Part shown: positions 8,932 to 16,890 of the stretch, in pieces
How positions within the stretch are numbered: position 1 is the first letter of the stretch
How the letters are laid out: every line of letters starts with the position of its first letter
Assembly: GCA_013214025.1 (NCBI GenBank)
Contig: JABSRN010000102.1
Coordinates: 1 to 41,240 of the forward strand
Length of the DNA: 41,240 bases
Direction of reading: 5' to 3'
DNA from: Polyangiaceae bacterium
Lineage (GTDB): Bacteria; Myxococcota_A; Polyangia; Polyangiales; Polyangiaceae
Translations under genes and position numbers: made by a program
Notes under the pieces: model-generated
Told to the model about the DNA's origin: nothing
The model's database searches: none
Seen by the model: only the letters and a program-made list of their open reading frames with translations

Positions 8932-9665
8932 CAGTGCGCTCCCTTGGCGGGCTTCGCCGCGTTCTTGTGGCCGCCAGCGGCACTTACGCCCTTGAATGCC
9001 CCGGTGATTTTGGTCATGCGCCGGTGGTGTCGAGCGCTTTCTTTGCCGATGGCTGCTTTGGCGCGTTCGACCAGCTTTTGATTGTTGATATCTCCGGCGA
9101 GCTCGTAAATGCGATTGAGCTTGGCCATACGTGCGCCGTGAATACGAAGTTCGGCTACCGCCGGGGCGTCCTTGATAGACCGACCCCAACGTTTGTGAAG
9201 CCGCGCCAGCCGTGCGCGTTTACGCGCCTTCCGACTTTCTCGGCGGCGCTCCCGCAGCAACTTGCGGCGCTCTTTGAAACCTAGCTTTTCGTCTTTGGCT
9301 TCTTCCTTCGCCTCTTTGCGATCAGCTTTCGCTTCCGCCCGCTCGGCCTTTCGCTCGGCCTTGGCTTCTTTGCGCTCGGCCTTGGCTTCCTTGCGGTCGC
9401 TCTTCTTCTGACCCTTGGCGTCCTTACGAGCCTGTTTCAGCTTCTTGTGAGCATCCTTTAGATTTTTTTTCGCGCTTTTGACGGCGGCTCTTCGTTCGGA
9501 CTTTTTCGTTTGGTCAGGGACGTTGTCGTGCAGACCCGCAGACTTGGCTTTTTTCGCGGGAGCGCTGATGGGTCCGGGAGTCTTCTTATTGCCTGCCGAA
9601 GCGTCGACGGCGACGGAGCCGACCAGTACGGCTGCGCAGACTATGGCTGTGATTCGTTTTTGCAT
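8931..9665 (-). CDS. Secreted Lys/Arg/Glu-rich helical protein
   Basis: A 244-residue exported protein of unknown function. The ATG at 9665 has a strong GGAGGG ribosome-binding site and gives a clear Sec signal peptide (QKRITAIVCAAVLVGSVAVDASA). The mature protein is dominated by charged Lys, Glu, Arg and Ala without hydrophobic heptads (about residues 60-150), with segments such as DRKEAKAERKEAKAERK. This is the pattern of a stable single alpha-helix (ER/K helix) rather than a packed coiled coil. The C-terminal part (VAELRIHGARMAKLNRIYEL...) looks like ordinary helices. DNA repeats of 21 bp at 9352-9393 encode part of the helix. It is coupled by TGATG to the next lipoprotein gene. Confidence 0.78.
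   Translation of the reverse strand: MQKRITAIVCAAVLVGSVAVDASAGNKKTPGPISAPAKKAKSAGLHDNVPDQTKKSERRAAVKSAKKNLKDAHKKLKQARKDAKGQKKSDRKEAKAERKEAKAERKAERAEAKADRKEAKEEAKDEKLGFKERRKLLRERRRESRKARKRARLARLHKRWGRSIKDAPAVAELRIHGARMAKLNRIYELAGDINNQKLVERAKAAIGKESARHHRRMTKITGAFKGVSAAGGHKNAAKPAKGAH
9352..9393. repeat. Two 21-bp tandem repeats in the charged-helix gene
   Basis: Two near-identical 21-bp units (9352-9372 and 9373-9393, differing at one base) encode a seven-residue Lys-Glu-Ala-Lys-Ala-Glu-Arg unit on the minus strand. The helix appears to have grown by in-frame unit duplication. Confidence 0.8.
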
Positions 9666-9801
9666 TGGGATGCCCTCCAGCGCTGAAGCTAACCGAAGCG
9701 CTAAGGTGTGGCCACTGCCGATCCGGGCGGATCGCGTCGAAGGGGGTCGTTGCGGATTGATCTTTCTCAGCGCGTCGGATTCTTCCAATCGCGTCATCGC
9801 G

Positions 9802-9822
9802 CGAGCCCGCAGCGCGGGCTCG
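9802..9822 (-). terminator. Strong GC hairpin after the cytochrome lipoprotein gene
   Basis: A perfect 9-bp GC-rich inverted repeat (CGAGCCCGC, loop AGC, GCGGGCTCG) begins three bases beyond the stop of the minus-strand cytochrome gene. No T tract follows, so it may be a weak terminator or an mRNA 3'-end stabiliser between this gene and the downstream secreted-protein gene. Confidence 0.45.
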
Positions 9823-9824
9823 AT

Positions 9825-10889
9825 TCACGGCTGCAGAGATTCGACCCAGGCGGTGACGGCGGCGAGGCCCGCAGTGTCCACTACTTCGGTCCCCAGTTGC
9901 GGCATCTGTAGATCCGGGTCCCGCGTTGCCATTCTGTACACCACGCTGCTGTCGTCGGCGTTGCCTGCCGCGATTCGCCAGGGGGGCAAACCGGCAGTTG
10001 CCGTTTGAGTCCGGAAGCCGACCGACTGAAATGTCGAGGTCTCCGTCACGGTGCTGATTGATGCCGTCTCCAACCAAAAAGAAAGTTGGTCTGTTACGGT
10101 GTCCCAAGAAAAAGGTGACAAGGGGTTGTGACAATGGCCGCAGTTGGCATGGAGATAACCGAGGGCTAGTTGCGCCGTCGGGTCGCCGGGTAATGAGAAC
10201 CCTTGCGTCGGTGGAGGGCTGAGCCTGCCTTCGTCGATCAGTTGCTGAAGATCGACGCCGCCGTAGTCGTGGGAGAGCTGGATGGCGGTGAAGCCCAAAA
10301 CATTGTCTGGTATCGCGCGATGGCAGCTTCGGCAATCGGTCTCGCTCGGCACCTCATGTTGTGTCCCACGGGCATCGGAGAGCCCGTTGGGAGCGGCGTC
10401 CGCGTCGCTCAAGTCATCTCGCCACACGTAAGCGATCATTTGCCAATCGCCGTCGGCTACTTTTCGCATCATGCGCGTTTCGAGCCTCACCGAAATTCCC
10501 TCGCTGTTTTCACGACTGAATTCCTTCCAGAGAGTCATGCCGATGGGGTAGCGCCAATAATCCATATCCGAGCTGTCGATGCTTTCTCCGGGGGGCAGTC
10601 GGACGAAGCGACGCTTGGTCGCCGAATCCGTCCAGAGGAAGTAGGCCGGCCGAAATTCTTGGACGCCGGCCGCCAATTTGCCGATGCTTATGTCGGCGTA
10701 TAGATCGGTCTCGCTCAGCAAGAGTTCGAGTGCACGGGGGGAACCTCCGCTCTCGGGCTGAGCATCGGCGGGTACAGCGAGCTGACCGCCGTCGCCCGAA
10801 AGTGTTGCCGGATCTGCGTCGGTGGAGCAGGACGTGATGCAGAGTGCTGCCAGAATCAGGTTCCAACGGCGCGCTCGATTCGACATCAT
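9825..10889 (-). CDS. Dihaem c-type cytochrome-like lipoprotein
   Basis: Exported 354-residue protein with a signal peptide and lipobox CITSC (Cys21). Two CXXCH haem-attachment sites are present: CRSCH at about 186-190 and CGHCH at about 250-254. A C-terminal MPQLGTEVVD segment resembles the methionine-ligand region of class I cytochromes. The region before the first haem site is large and is not itself cytochrome. Its architecture resembles the conserved dihaem proteins of the SO2930 type, but I cannot confirm that. It probably sits in the outer membrane or on its periplasmic face. It shares an intergenic region with the divergent lipoprotein gene at 10970. The redox partner is unknown; no oxidase or reductase lies nearby. 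Confidence 0.82.
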   Translation of the reverse strand: MMSNRARRWNLILAALCITSCSTDADPATLSGDGGQLAVPADAQPESGGSPRALELLLSETDLYADISIGKLAAGVQEFRPAYFLWTDSATKRRFVRLPPGESIDSSDMDYWRYPIGMTLWKEFSRENSEGISVRLETRMMRKVADGDWQMIAYVWRDDLSDADAAPNGLSDARGTQHEVPSETDCRSCHRAIPDNVLGFTAIQLSHDYGGVDLQQLIDEGRLSPPPTQGFSLPGDPTAQLALGYLHANCGHCHNPLSPFSWDTVTDQLSFWLETASISTVTETSTFQSVGFRTQTATAGLPPWRIAAGNADDSSVVYRMATRDPDLQMPQLGTEVVDTAGLAAVTAWVESLQP

Positions 10890-10969
10890 GTCCCCATGTT
10901 AGTGGAATGCGGGGCGTACCGGTAGTGCCGGCCAATATCGAGGTGACCGATCGCGGTCGAGGAGCGAGG

Positions 10970-11653
10970 ATGATTCGACTGTCGGTAATCGCTGTCATTG
11001 CGGTGGGTTGCGGCGGGTCGGTTGCCGTCTCCGCGCCGGAAAATCCAAGACCATCGCCAGGGCAGCCCGTTCATTCAGGCGATGAAGCGTTGTCGGGTTC
11101 CGAGCAGGGGGAAGCCGGCTCTGACAACACAGCAGCTCCCGGACAGGACGCCCGCGTCGAGGCGCGCAAGGAGCGGACTCGTTTGTACAGGAACACGGAC
11201 TCGGGTCTCGAAGTCACCGTCGACGGCGTCACCTTTCGACCGAGGGTGACCGCCATTCGGATCCGCCAGGGCTGGGGCCTTCGTTTAGAAGTCAGTGCTG
11301 TGGCGAGCGATGGCGACGTACATTACCTCAAGGCGGCGAAAGCAGGCTCCCTAACGTTCGGTGGCAGCGTGGCTCGAGCAGAAAGCGACGAAGCCGAGCA
11401 TTTCCAGGATGAGCGCGGAGAGCTGGAAGATGTGATCTTGTTGCCGGACACCCCGCAGCAACTGGCTCGGCTCTGGCCAGGCCGCTCGGACACTCCGCCG
11501 TTGGTCGAGGGGGAGTCCTTGGAATTGCACGTCGGGCTCTGGGGCTTGGGTCCAAGCGGCGAAGAGACTCGTCTTGTGGGGCGGTTTCTTCGCGTCACTC
11601 TGAGCGTCCCTGAAGGTGGCAAGCCGCGCGCCCTAGTCACGTCCCCGGAGTAG
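10970..11653 (+). CDS. Hypothetical lipoprotein
   Basis: The ATG at 10970 follows GGAGCGAGG, a good ribosome-binding site, and gives 227 residues. The short signal peptide MIRLSVIAVIAVGC ends in the lipobox-like IAVGC, followed by a disordered Ser/Pro/Gly/Glu stretch (about residues 17-65) and a beta-rich globular region with no recognised family. An earlier in-frame start at 10844 would overlap the divergent cytochrome gene and is less likely. Envelope location is inferred; the function is unknown. Confidence 0.75.
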   Translation: MIRLSVIAVIAVGCGGSVAVSAPENPRPSPGQPVHSGDEALSGSEQGEAGSDNTAAPGQDARVEARKERTRLYRNTDSGLEVTVDGVTFRPRVTAIRIRQGWGLRLEVSAVASDGDVHYLKAAKAGSLTFGGSVARAESDEAEHFQDERGELEDVILLPDTPQQLARLWPGRSDTPPLVEGESLELHVGLWGLGPSGEETRLVGRFLRVTLSVPEGGKPRALVTSPE

Positions 11654-11677
11654 CGCTCGCGTTTGGCGTCGGCGGCT

Positions 11678-12619
11678 CTACTTCCACTCGACGTCTACGT
11701 AAAACGCGACATCTTTGCCGTCCTCTTTGCCGATCAGTACGCCCTCGACGTTGGCAGGGTGCGACTGGGGCGTTTCGAAATTCACTTGGTAGGTGCCGCC
11801 TCGGGGGCCCTGATCCAGGATTTTCGGCCCGTCGTGGTTGGCGTAGAAGAACTCGGACCAGAAGACTCCCTGGAGCGCGAAGTTCAGTTTGGAGCGGGTC
11901 CACTTGGCGTAGGCCCCTTTGCGGTCGGCGAAAGATTTCGGGAGGCGGTCCAACCATTCGGCGAGGTCAGGATCCGTCTCTTGGAGGACAGAAGCGTTCG
12001 CAGTGAGCTCGAAGTACGCTTGGGCATCTTCACTCACGCACTCCTTCTTGCACGCGAGCCAATGAGCTTTCACGTCGAAGCGAAAGGTGTCTTGGTTCGA
12101 CAGACGTCCGGGTGGCATGACGCGAGCAAAGATAACGACTTCCTTTTCGTAGCCGTAGGCCTCGTACTTCCCGCCGACCTGAAACTTAGTCGGCACCGGG
12201 AACAGCGCCTCGCTGATTTCGAAGCCTTCGGGCCCCCTAAATTTCACTTTGGTCTTGCCCCCGACCTCCCCGGGATTCGTCCAAGACAGCCGGTAGCCGT
12301 CGGCAAGCTGAAACTGCATCGCCAGGTAGAAAGGCTTGCCGGGATGAATCACGGGCGACAGCGGCAGGAAGCTGGCTCGTGCCACCACGTCCGGCGTATT
12401 CTCCGGGGCTTCTGCCATGGGATCCGGCGCGATGAGCGTGCTGAGATCTTGTTGCACGACCCTGTCCGGTGAGTTCGCTTCCGAGGATTCAGAGCTGCTC
12501 GAACCGCACGCTGAGCTGAAGACAGCGGTGGCGCAGAGGCTGAGCGCGAAGGCGGTGCGGCGCTGTCTGATTCTAACAGACTGCGGATTTCGAAGAGACG
12601 AATCAGACGGGTGGGGCAT
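11678..12619 (-). CDS. DsbD-alpha-like (ScsB N-terminal-type) lipoprotein
   Basis: A 313-residue lipoprotein from the ATG at 12619. Its signal peptide ends in FSSAC (Cys38) and a Ser/Glu linker follows. The globular part resembles the immunoglobulin-like periplasmic alpha domain of DsbD/ScsB thiol-disulfide reductases: LPLSPVIHPGKPFYLAMQF, then DGYRLSWTNPGEVGGKT, then the diagnostic HWLACKKECV with a C-X3-C pair at about 190 and 194. The eight-helix membrane domain and C-terminal thioredoxin domain of DsbD are absent here and not encoded next to it. It may accept electrons from a DsbD encoded elsewhere, which is an inference. No good Shine-Dalgarno sequence was seen, so the start is less certain than the domain. 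Confidence 0.78.
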   Translation of the reverse strand: MPHPSDSSLRNPQSVRIRQRRTAFALSLCATAVFSSACGSSSSESSEANSPDRVVQQDLSTLIAPDPMAEAPENTPDVVARASFLPLSPVIHPGKPFYLAMQFQLADGYRLSWTNPGEVGGKTKVKFRGPEGFEISEALFPVPTKFQVGGKYEAYGYEKEVVIFARVMPPGRLSNQDTFRFDVKAHWLACKKECVSEDAQAYFELTANASVLQETDPDLAEWLDRLPKSFADRKGAYAKWTRSKLNFALQGVFWSEFFYANHDGPKILDQGPRGGTYQVNFETPQSHPANVEGVLIGKEDGKDVAFYVDVEWK

Positions 12620-12804
12620 AGGGGCGGGAAGATATCGACTTGCACAACTCTTGGAAAGCGACTTTGGTGGGTTGCCCTGTCCCGTAGCGGTTGTTCCCAG
12701 CTTCAGGGGGGAGCGGACGCGGGATTGCGGAGCCCCAAGGGCAATTTGTGGGATCCGCTCGCAATGTTCTGGCGACGCTTGCCGGGGCGGGGCATGGTCC
12801 CCCC

Positions 12805-13434
12805 ATGTTTGATGCCTTGGGCATGTCCCCGATGGGCGCGTTACCTTTCGGAATGCTGTTCCTTTTGGGGGCCTTCCTGAACTTTCGTCGCCGGCGAATG
12901 GGGCTAAACCGATCGCGCCGTGACATGCCACGTTTCGCCAACGAACTCGGCCTTCAGCACCGTTCTACCGGTTCTGATTTGGTGGGGCAGGTGAGCGGAC
13001 AGCTGGCTGGCTTCGACGTGTTTGTCGATCCTGACGTGGGGCCGCGGATCAAGTTGCTCTTCCGTCGTCCAGTAGGCATCGAGCTACGCACCTTTTCCCG
13101 AACAGGACGGGTGCCTGATGGCATGACGCTGGCCTATTTTGACAAGTCACTGAACCGATTTTTTAAAGACCGCCACGTCTCCCACGCATTGGCGGCGGAT
13201 CTTGACGAGGTAGCGGGCAGTGCCCATTGGACTCACCGTTTGAACGAATTTCGCGAGGGCCATGAACGGCGCTTGCAGAGTTTTCGAATTGATACGGACG
13301 GCATGGAGGCGGTGTTTGACTTCGGCAAACCGGCGTACCTCCCTGGAACAAAAATGACCGAGATCCTCAAGCTGTGGGTAAAAATTGCCGAAAGCCTTGA
13401 AGCTGCGGATTTCGAGGACGATCTCGCCGATTGA
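12805..13434 (+). CDS. Hypothetical protein with N-terminal membrane helix
   Basis: A 209-residue protein of no recognised family. The ATG at 12805 is chosen because it places a short hydrophobic helix (MGALPFGMLFLLGAFLNF) near the N-terminus, followed by an RRRR stop-transfer segment. The soluble region that follows is probably cytoplasmic. An earlier in-frame start at 12691 would overlap the region upstream of the divergent DsbD-like gene. It ends 85 bp before recQ and may share its transcript. Confidence 0.65.
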   Translation: MFDALGMSPMGALPFGMLFLLGAFLNFRRRRMGLNRSRRDMPRFANELGLQHRSTGSDLVGQVSGQLAGFDVFVDPDVGPRIKLLFRRPVGIELRTFSRTGRVPDGMTLAYFDKSLNRFFKDRHVSHALAADLDEVAGSAHWTHRLNEFREGHERRLQSFRIDTDGMEAVFDFGKPAYLPGTKMTEILKLWVKIAESLEAADFEDDLAD

Positions 13435-13519
13435 TAGTTTTTGGCTGATATCGGCGTCCGCACGACGAAATCGCGCAACTGTCGGGGCGGGCTGGGCCGA
13501 ATGAGGATCGGAGGTCCCC

Positions 13520-15550
13520 ATGACGACGTCAGCTACAGCGTATTTTTATTCCTTTTCGGGCACTGAGCCCAGCCGCGAGCCGGATACGGCGGCGATCGTT
13601 CCCCTTGCGAAACGACTCGATATTGCAAATAGTGCGCTCCCCATGAGCGAATTGCCAGACGCCGGAACTAGCGATCTCAGCGCTCACCTTGAGCGAGGGC
13701 TGGGGGCGTTCGGTTTTGAGAGTTTTCGTCCCGCTCAGCGAGAGGCGATTGAGGCCCTGGTCGAGCACCGGCGCTTGTTGTTGGTGGCCCCTACCGGCGG
13801 CGGCAAGAGCCTGACCTACCAACTACCGGCTTCCTTGCTGGAGGGCACGAGCCTGGTGATATCGCCACTGATTGCGCTGATGCAGGATCAAGTGAACGCG
13901 TTGGAGAAGGTGGGCGTGCCGGCCACCTACTTGGCGTCCACGATGGATCGCGCCGAGGTGAATCGCCGTAGCGATGAAATCGAACGCGGCCTTTACAAGA
14001 TTGTGTACGTCGCTCCCGAGCGTCTTGTGACCCACAGCTTTCGGGCCTTGCTCTCGCGAATAAAGTGCCCGCTCATCGCGGTGGACGAAGCCCATTGCAT
14101 CAGCGAATGGGGGCATGACTTTCGTCCCGAGTACCTTCAAATCGCGGACGTGTTGCGATCGATGCCGGAGGCTCGCATCCTGGCATGCACCGCGACGGCC
14201 ACCCCCATCGTTCGAGACGAAATTGTCAGCCGCTTGGGTTTCTCTCCGGAGACGCCGCAGATCGTCAACGGCTTCGCTCGGGCGAACCTTCGCTTGCGCG
14301 CGCTTGAGATCCAGACTGCTAAGGAGCGTCGCGGAGCGGTCGACGCGCTGTTGGCGGAGGCCTTGGGGAGCCCCGGTGACGGGATCGGGACGGCGATCAT
14401 CTACTCTCCCACTCGGAAGAAGGCCGAAGCAGAAGGGGAGCGCCTCAAGGGCCGGGGCTGGCGCGTCGGCGTTTATCACGCGGGGTTGGATCCATCGGTA
14501 CGGGAGACCTCCCACTACGGATTTCAGCGCGGCGACCTCGATGTAGTCGTGGCGACCAATGCCTTTGGCATGGGCATCGACCGGGGTGACGTGCGAGCGG
14601 TGGTGCACCTGGCGCCTCCCAGCTCAGTGGAAGCCTACTATCAAGAGGTGGGGCGCGCCGGCCGCGATGGCGAGCCCGCCTACGGTCTGTTACTCAGCTC
14701 GCCTCAGGACCTTCCTCTCCGAAGGCGATTGATCGAATCGGACATCGACGGGCGGGCGCCGGACCGGGCGGTGGTTGAGCACAAATGGAACTTGTTCCTG
14801 GAGCTCATGCGCTGGGTGGAGGGCGGGAGTTGTCGTCACGATGCGATACTCCGGTACTTTGGTGACGAAGCGGAGGAGCTCGGGGGCTGTGGTCATTGCG
14901 ATATGTGTCTGCGCATTGACACCGACGATGAAACTAGCGTCGAAGAGGTCAGCATGATCGCCCGCAAGGCGCTAAGCGGCATCGCGCGTGTGCATGGTCG
15001 CTACGGTCTGACTCTGGCGGTCAAGCTGCTCCGTGGAGCCGCAGATGAACGACTCGATCGTGACGGGCTATCCGGCTTGGCAACCTTCGGTGTGTTGAAG
15101 GAGCACAGCGAGGAGTGGTTGGTACGACTGTTGAGGCGCTGCGTGACGGCAGGCTGGGTGAATTTTAGCCCCACAGAACGCCCGGTGGTGTTGATCACCG
15201 CGGCGGGGGTTGACGTCATGAAGGGGCTCTCTCCCGCTCGGCTGATCCTGCCTCCCCTTCGATCGGCAGCGGTTCCGCGTTCGCCATCCACGGGCAAGCG
15301 ACGCCCGGTGGTAGCGGATCTTGCCGATGACGCCCGTGAGTTATTCGAAGCATTGCGAACCTATCGCCTCGAGCAGTCCCATGAACTGGGTGTGCCCCCC
15401 TACGTGGTCGCCAGCGATCGCACGCTTCGGGATCTCGCCGAACAGCGTCCGAGCAATGAGTCGGAACTTCTGCTGGTGCACGGCATCGGTCCGAACAAGG
15501 CCGAGCGATTTGGCGAGGGACTGCTCGACGTGGTCCGCGCCTACAATTGA
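13520..15550 (+). CDS. recQ: RecQ-family ATP-dependent DNA helicase
   Basis: 3'-5' DNA helicase for replication-fork and recombination repair, 676 residues. The order is: a 50-residue N-terminal tail; motif 0 and Walker A (APTGGGKS, about 90-97); DEAH box (about 189-192) followed by CISEWGHDFRPEY; motifs V-VI (ATNAFGMGID and QEVGRAGRDG); the RecQ zinc site (Cys at about 438, 457, 460 and 463); a winged-helix region; and a C-terminal HRDC-like domain ending GIGPNKAERFGEGLL. The ATG at 13520 has a good GGAGG site, so the tail is probably real, although an ATG at 13643 would give a more usual N-terminus. All catalytic motifs are intact. Confidence 0.95.
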   Translation: MTTSATAYFYSFSGTEPSREPDTAAIVPLAKRLDIANSALPMSELPDAGTSDLSAHLERGLGAFGFESFRPAQREAIEALVEHRRLLLVAPTGGGKSLTYQLPASLLEGTSLVISPLIALMQDQVNALEKVGVPATYLASTMDRAEVNRRSDEIERGLYKIVYVAPERLVTHSFRALLSRIKCPLIAVDEAHCISEWGHDFRPEYLQIADVLRSMPEARILACTATATPIVRDEIVSRLGFSPETPQIVNGFARANLRLRALEIQTAKERRGAVDALLAEALGSPGDGIGTAIIYSPTRKKAEAEGERLKGRGWRVGVYHAGLDPSVRETSHYGFQRGDLDVVVATNAFGMGIDRGDVRAVVHLAPPSSVEAYYQEVGRAGRDGEPAYGLLLSSPQDLPLRRRLIESDIDGRAPDRAVVEHKWNLFLELMRWVEGGSCRHDAILRYFGDEAEELGGCGHCDMCLRIDTDDETSVEEVSMIARKALSGIARVHGRYGLTLAVKLLRGAADERLDRDGLSGLATFGVLKEHSEEWLVRLLRRCVTAGWVNFSPTERPVVLITAAGVDVMKGLSPARLILPPLRSAAVPRSPSTGKRRPVVADLADDARELFEALRTYRLEQSHELGVPPYVVASDRTLRDLAEQRPSNESELLLVHGIGPNKAERFGEGLLDVVRAYN

Positions 15551-15654
15551 ACGCACAGTCGAGGAAGAACGGCTGCCCCCCGGAGTGCCGAGCGTAGGGC
15601 GTGGGGGCTCGCCATCACCCTTTCTGGTACGGTGGGTTGGCGTAAGTGTCGGAA

Positions 15655-15675
15655 TTGTATCGTTATATTATCTTT
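15655..15675 (+). promoter_or_regulatory. AT-rich element upstream of L31, possible promoter or Zur-like site
   Basis: In an otherwise GC-rich stretch, 15655-15675 reads TTGTATCGTTATATTATC. It holds -10-like hexamers (TATATT, TATTAT) and a GTTATATTAT core matching much of the left part of the proteobacterial Zur operator. The right half is not conserved. It lies about 100 bp before the L31 start. The assignment is tentative. Confidence 0.3.
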
Positions 15676-15773
15676 GATCGCGCGCTGGGGACTGCTCCGG
15701 ACGCTGAAAAGGCGCGATGCACGCTTTTTCCCTTGCCCTGACGCCAACTAGCGAGCGAATATCCGCCGCCGCC

Positions 15774-16010
15774 ATGAAGCAGGAAATTCACCCCACGCTC
15801 AATCCCGTAATCTTTGTCGATGGTCAGCACGAGATCGTCACGCGTTCGACCATGAAGTCCGGAGAGACTCGCGCAGTCAACGGCGTCGATCACTTCGTGG
15901 TCCACATCGACATCAGCTCGTACACGCACCCGTTCTACACGGGCAAGCAGCGGCTGGTGGATACCGCCGGCCGTATCGAGCGCTTCAAAGCGCGTTACGC
16001 CAAAAAGTAG
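15774..16010 (+). CDS. rpmE2: Ribosomal protein bL31, zinc-free type B
   Basis: Large-subunit ribosomal protein L31 of 78 residues, from the ATG at 15774. It begins MKQEIHP and has the family core [20 protein letters not shown]. The four zinc-ligand cysteines of type A L31 are absent: the usual CXXCHPFYTG reads [10 protein letters not shown]. An insertion ([13 protein letters not shown]) matches the type B (YkgM-like) layout. Type B paralogues elsewhere replace the zinc form during zinc shortage and are often Zur-regulated. Whether this genome also has type A cannot be seen. A longer frame from 15717 adds residues unlike L31 and is rejected. A strong terminator follows. Confidence 0.93.
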   Translation: MKQEIHPTLNPVIFVDGQHEIVTRSTMKSGETRAVNGVDHFVVHIDISSYTHPFYTGKQRLVDTAGRIERFKARYAKK

Positions 16011-16019
16011 CGAATGCGA

Positions 16020-16056
16020 GCAAAACGGCCCCCGCTCGGTGGCCGTTTTGCGTTTG
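16020..16056 (+). terminator. Rho-independent terminator after L31
   Basis: A perfect 11-bp stem (GCAAAACGGCC at 16020-16030, 10-nt loop, GGCCGTTTTGC at 16041-16051) starts ten bases after the L31 stop and is followed by GTTTGTG. The A/T ends of the stem would let it act in both directions, although the opposing gene ends about 88 bp away. Confidence 0.85.
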
Positions 16057-16138
16057 TGCAGCGTCGCCTGCGGGCTGGCCCGCGCGTCGGAGTGAGCCGG
16101 GCAGTACTCCTCGTGGTTAAGGGTTGGTGCGGAACGGC

Positions 16139-16711
16139 TTAGATCTTCTGTGCATCGCGCATTAGTTGCTTCAACAGCTCGACCTGGCTGGAGCCGTAGA
16201 AATACGGGTACCTCGGATGTCCGCTGTTCAGATCTCTGCGCAGCTTGCCTGCTGAATCGAAGAAGAAGACTTTCGGCACATAGCCTCGAAACTCTGCATT
16301 GTAGGGCTGGAGCCACGCGGGCTCGTCGTCGTGGTTTTGTCCGACCATTACCAGGCCTTTGGATGCCGCCGCGAACTCGGGATTGTCCAGCTTAGCGGCC
16401 AGAGACCGGCACTTAGAACACCAGTGGGCGTATACTAGCACCATCATCGGCACTCCTCGACGCTTGGCTTCGGCTAGTCCCGATTCCCAGCTTCGCCAGG
16501 CAACGCTCGCGGGCAGGTGAACCTCGTTTGTCGCTTTCCGAGCCGTTGGGACGCCTCCGGTTGGCGTTGGGGGGGCTGCAGGCGGGGGGCGGGCGACCGA
16601 CGATTGGGGGGCGGGCTGCGCTGCCGGGAGCTTCTTCCGAGTCCCTCGGGGGTCGCCAGCCTGGCAGCTCGCGAGGACCAGGATGATCAGAACGAGCGCC
16701 GAACTCTGCAC
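16139..16711 (-). CDS. Thioredoxin-fold lipoprotein resembling TXNDC12/AGR proteins
   Basis: A 190-residue lipoprotein. The signal peptide ends in LVLASC (Cys16), followed by a Pro/Ala linker (about 25-60) and a thioredoxin fold. The active site is WCSKC (Cys98, Cys101) after the strand MMVLVYAH; cis-proline is at about 146 in YVPKVFFFD. The segment FFFDSAGKLRRDLNSGHPRY and the following PYFYGSSQVE closely resemble, from memory, the end of the human ER protein TXNDC12/ERp18. Both active-site cysteines are present, so disulfide exchange is likely, in the periplasm. The start is GTG with a poor ribosome-binding site. Divergent from the DoxX-like gene. Confidence 0.82.
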   Translation of the reverse strand: MQSSALVLIILVLASCQAGDPRGTRKKLPAAQPAPQSSVARPPPAAPPTPTGGVPTARKATNEVHLPASVAWRSWESGLAEAKRRGVPMMVLVYAHWCSKCRSLAAKLDNPEFAAASKGLVMVGQNHDDEPAWLQPYNAEFRGYVPKVFFFDSAGKLRRDLNSGHPRYPYFYGSSQVELLKQLMRDAQKI

Positions 16712-16830
16712 CCCTGGGGTTTATCAGGCGGCAGATCCTCCGGCAACCGGCTTGCGGGGCGTCGCCTCTTTTGACGGCGGAGCGCGGCGCTTGGCTAGCC
16801 GGCGGATCTCAAGGAGCCGGTTTGGCAGCC

Positions 16831-16841
16831 GGGGGGGGGGG
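16831..16841. repeat. Poly-G tract of 11 in an intergenic region
   Basis: An uninterrupted run of 11 G lies about 50 bp upstream of the DoxX-like start, between two divergent genes. Such tracts slip during replication and could alter promoter spacing. A longer in-frame start for the DoxX-like gene at 16771 would place the run inside coding sequence. Confidence 0.7.
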
Positions 16842-16890
16842 CTTGGTAAGCGGGGAATGGTCTGTTAACAAGGCGTCCGAAGGAACCTTG

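Noticed and set aside
11663-12472. 269-codon plus-strand frame
   Set aside because: Antisense to the DsbD-alpha-like lipoprotein gene, whose signal peptide and motifs are convincing.
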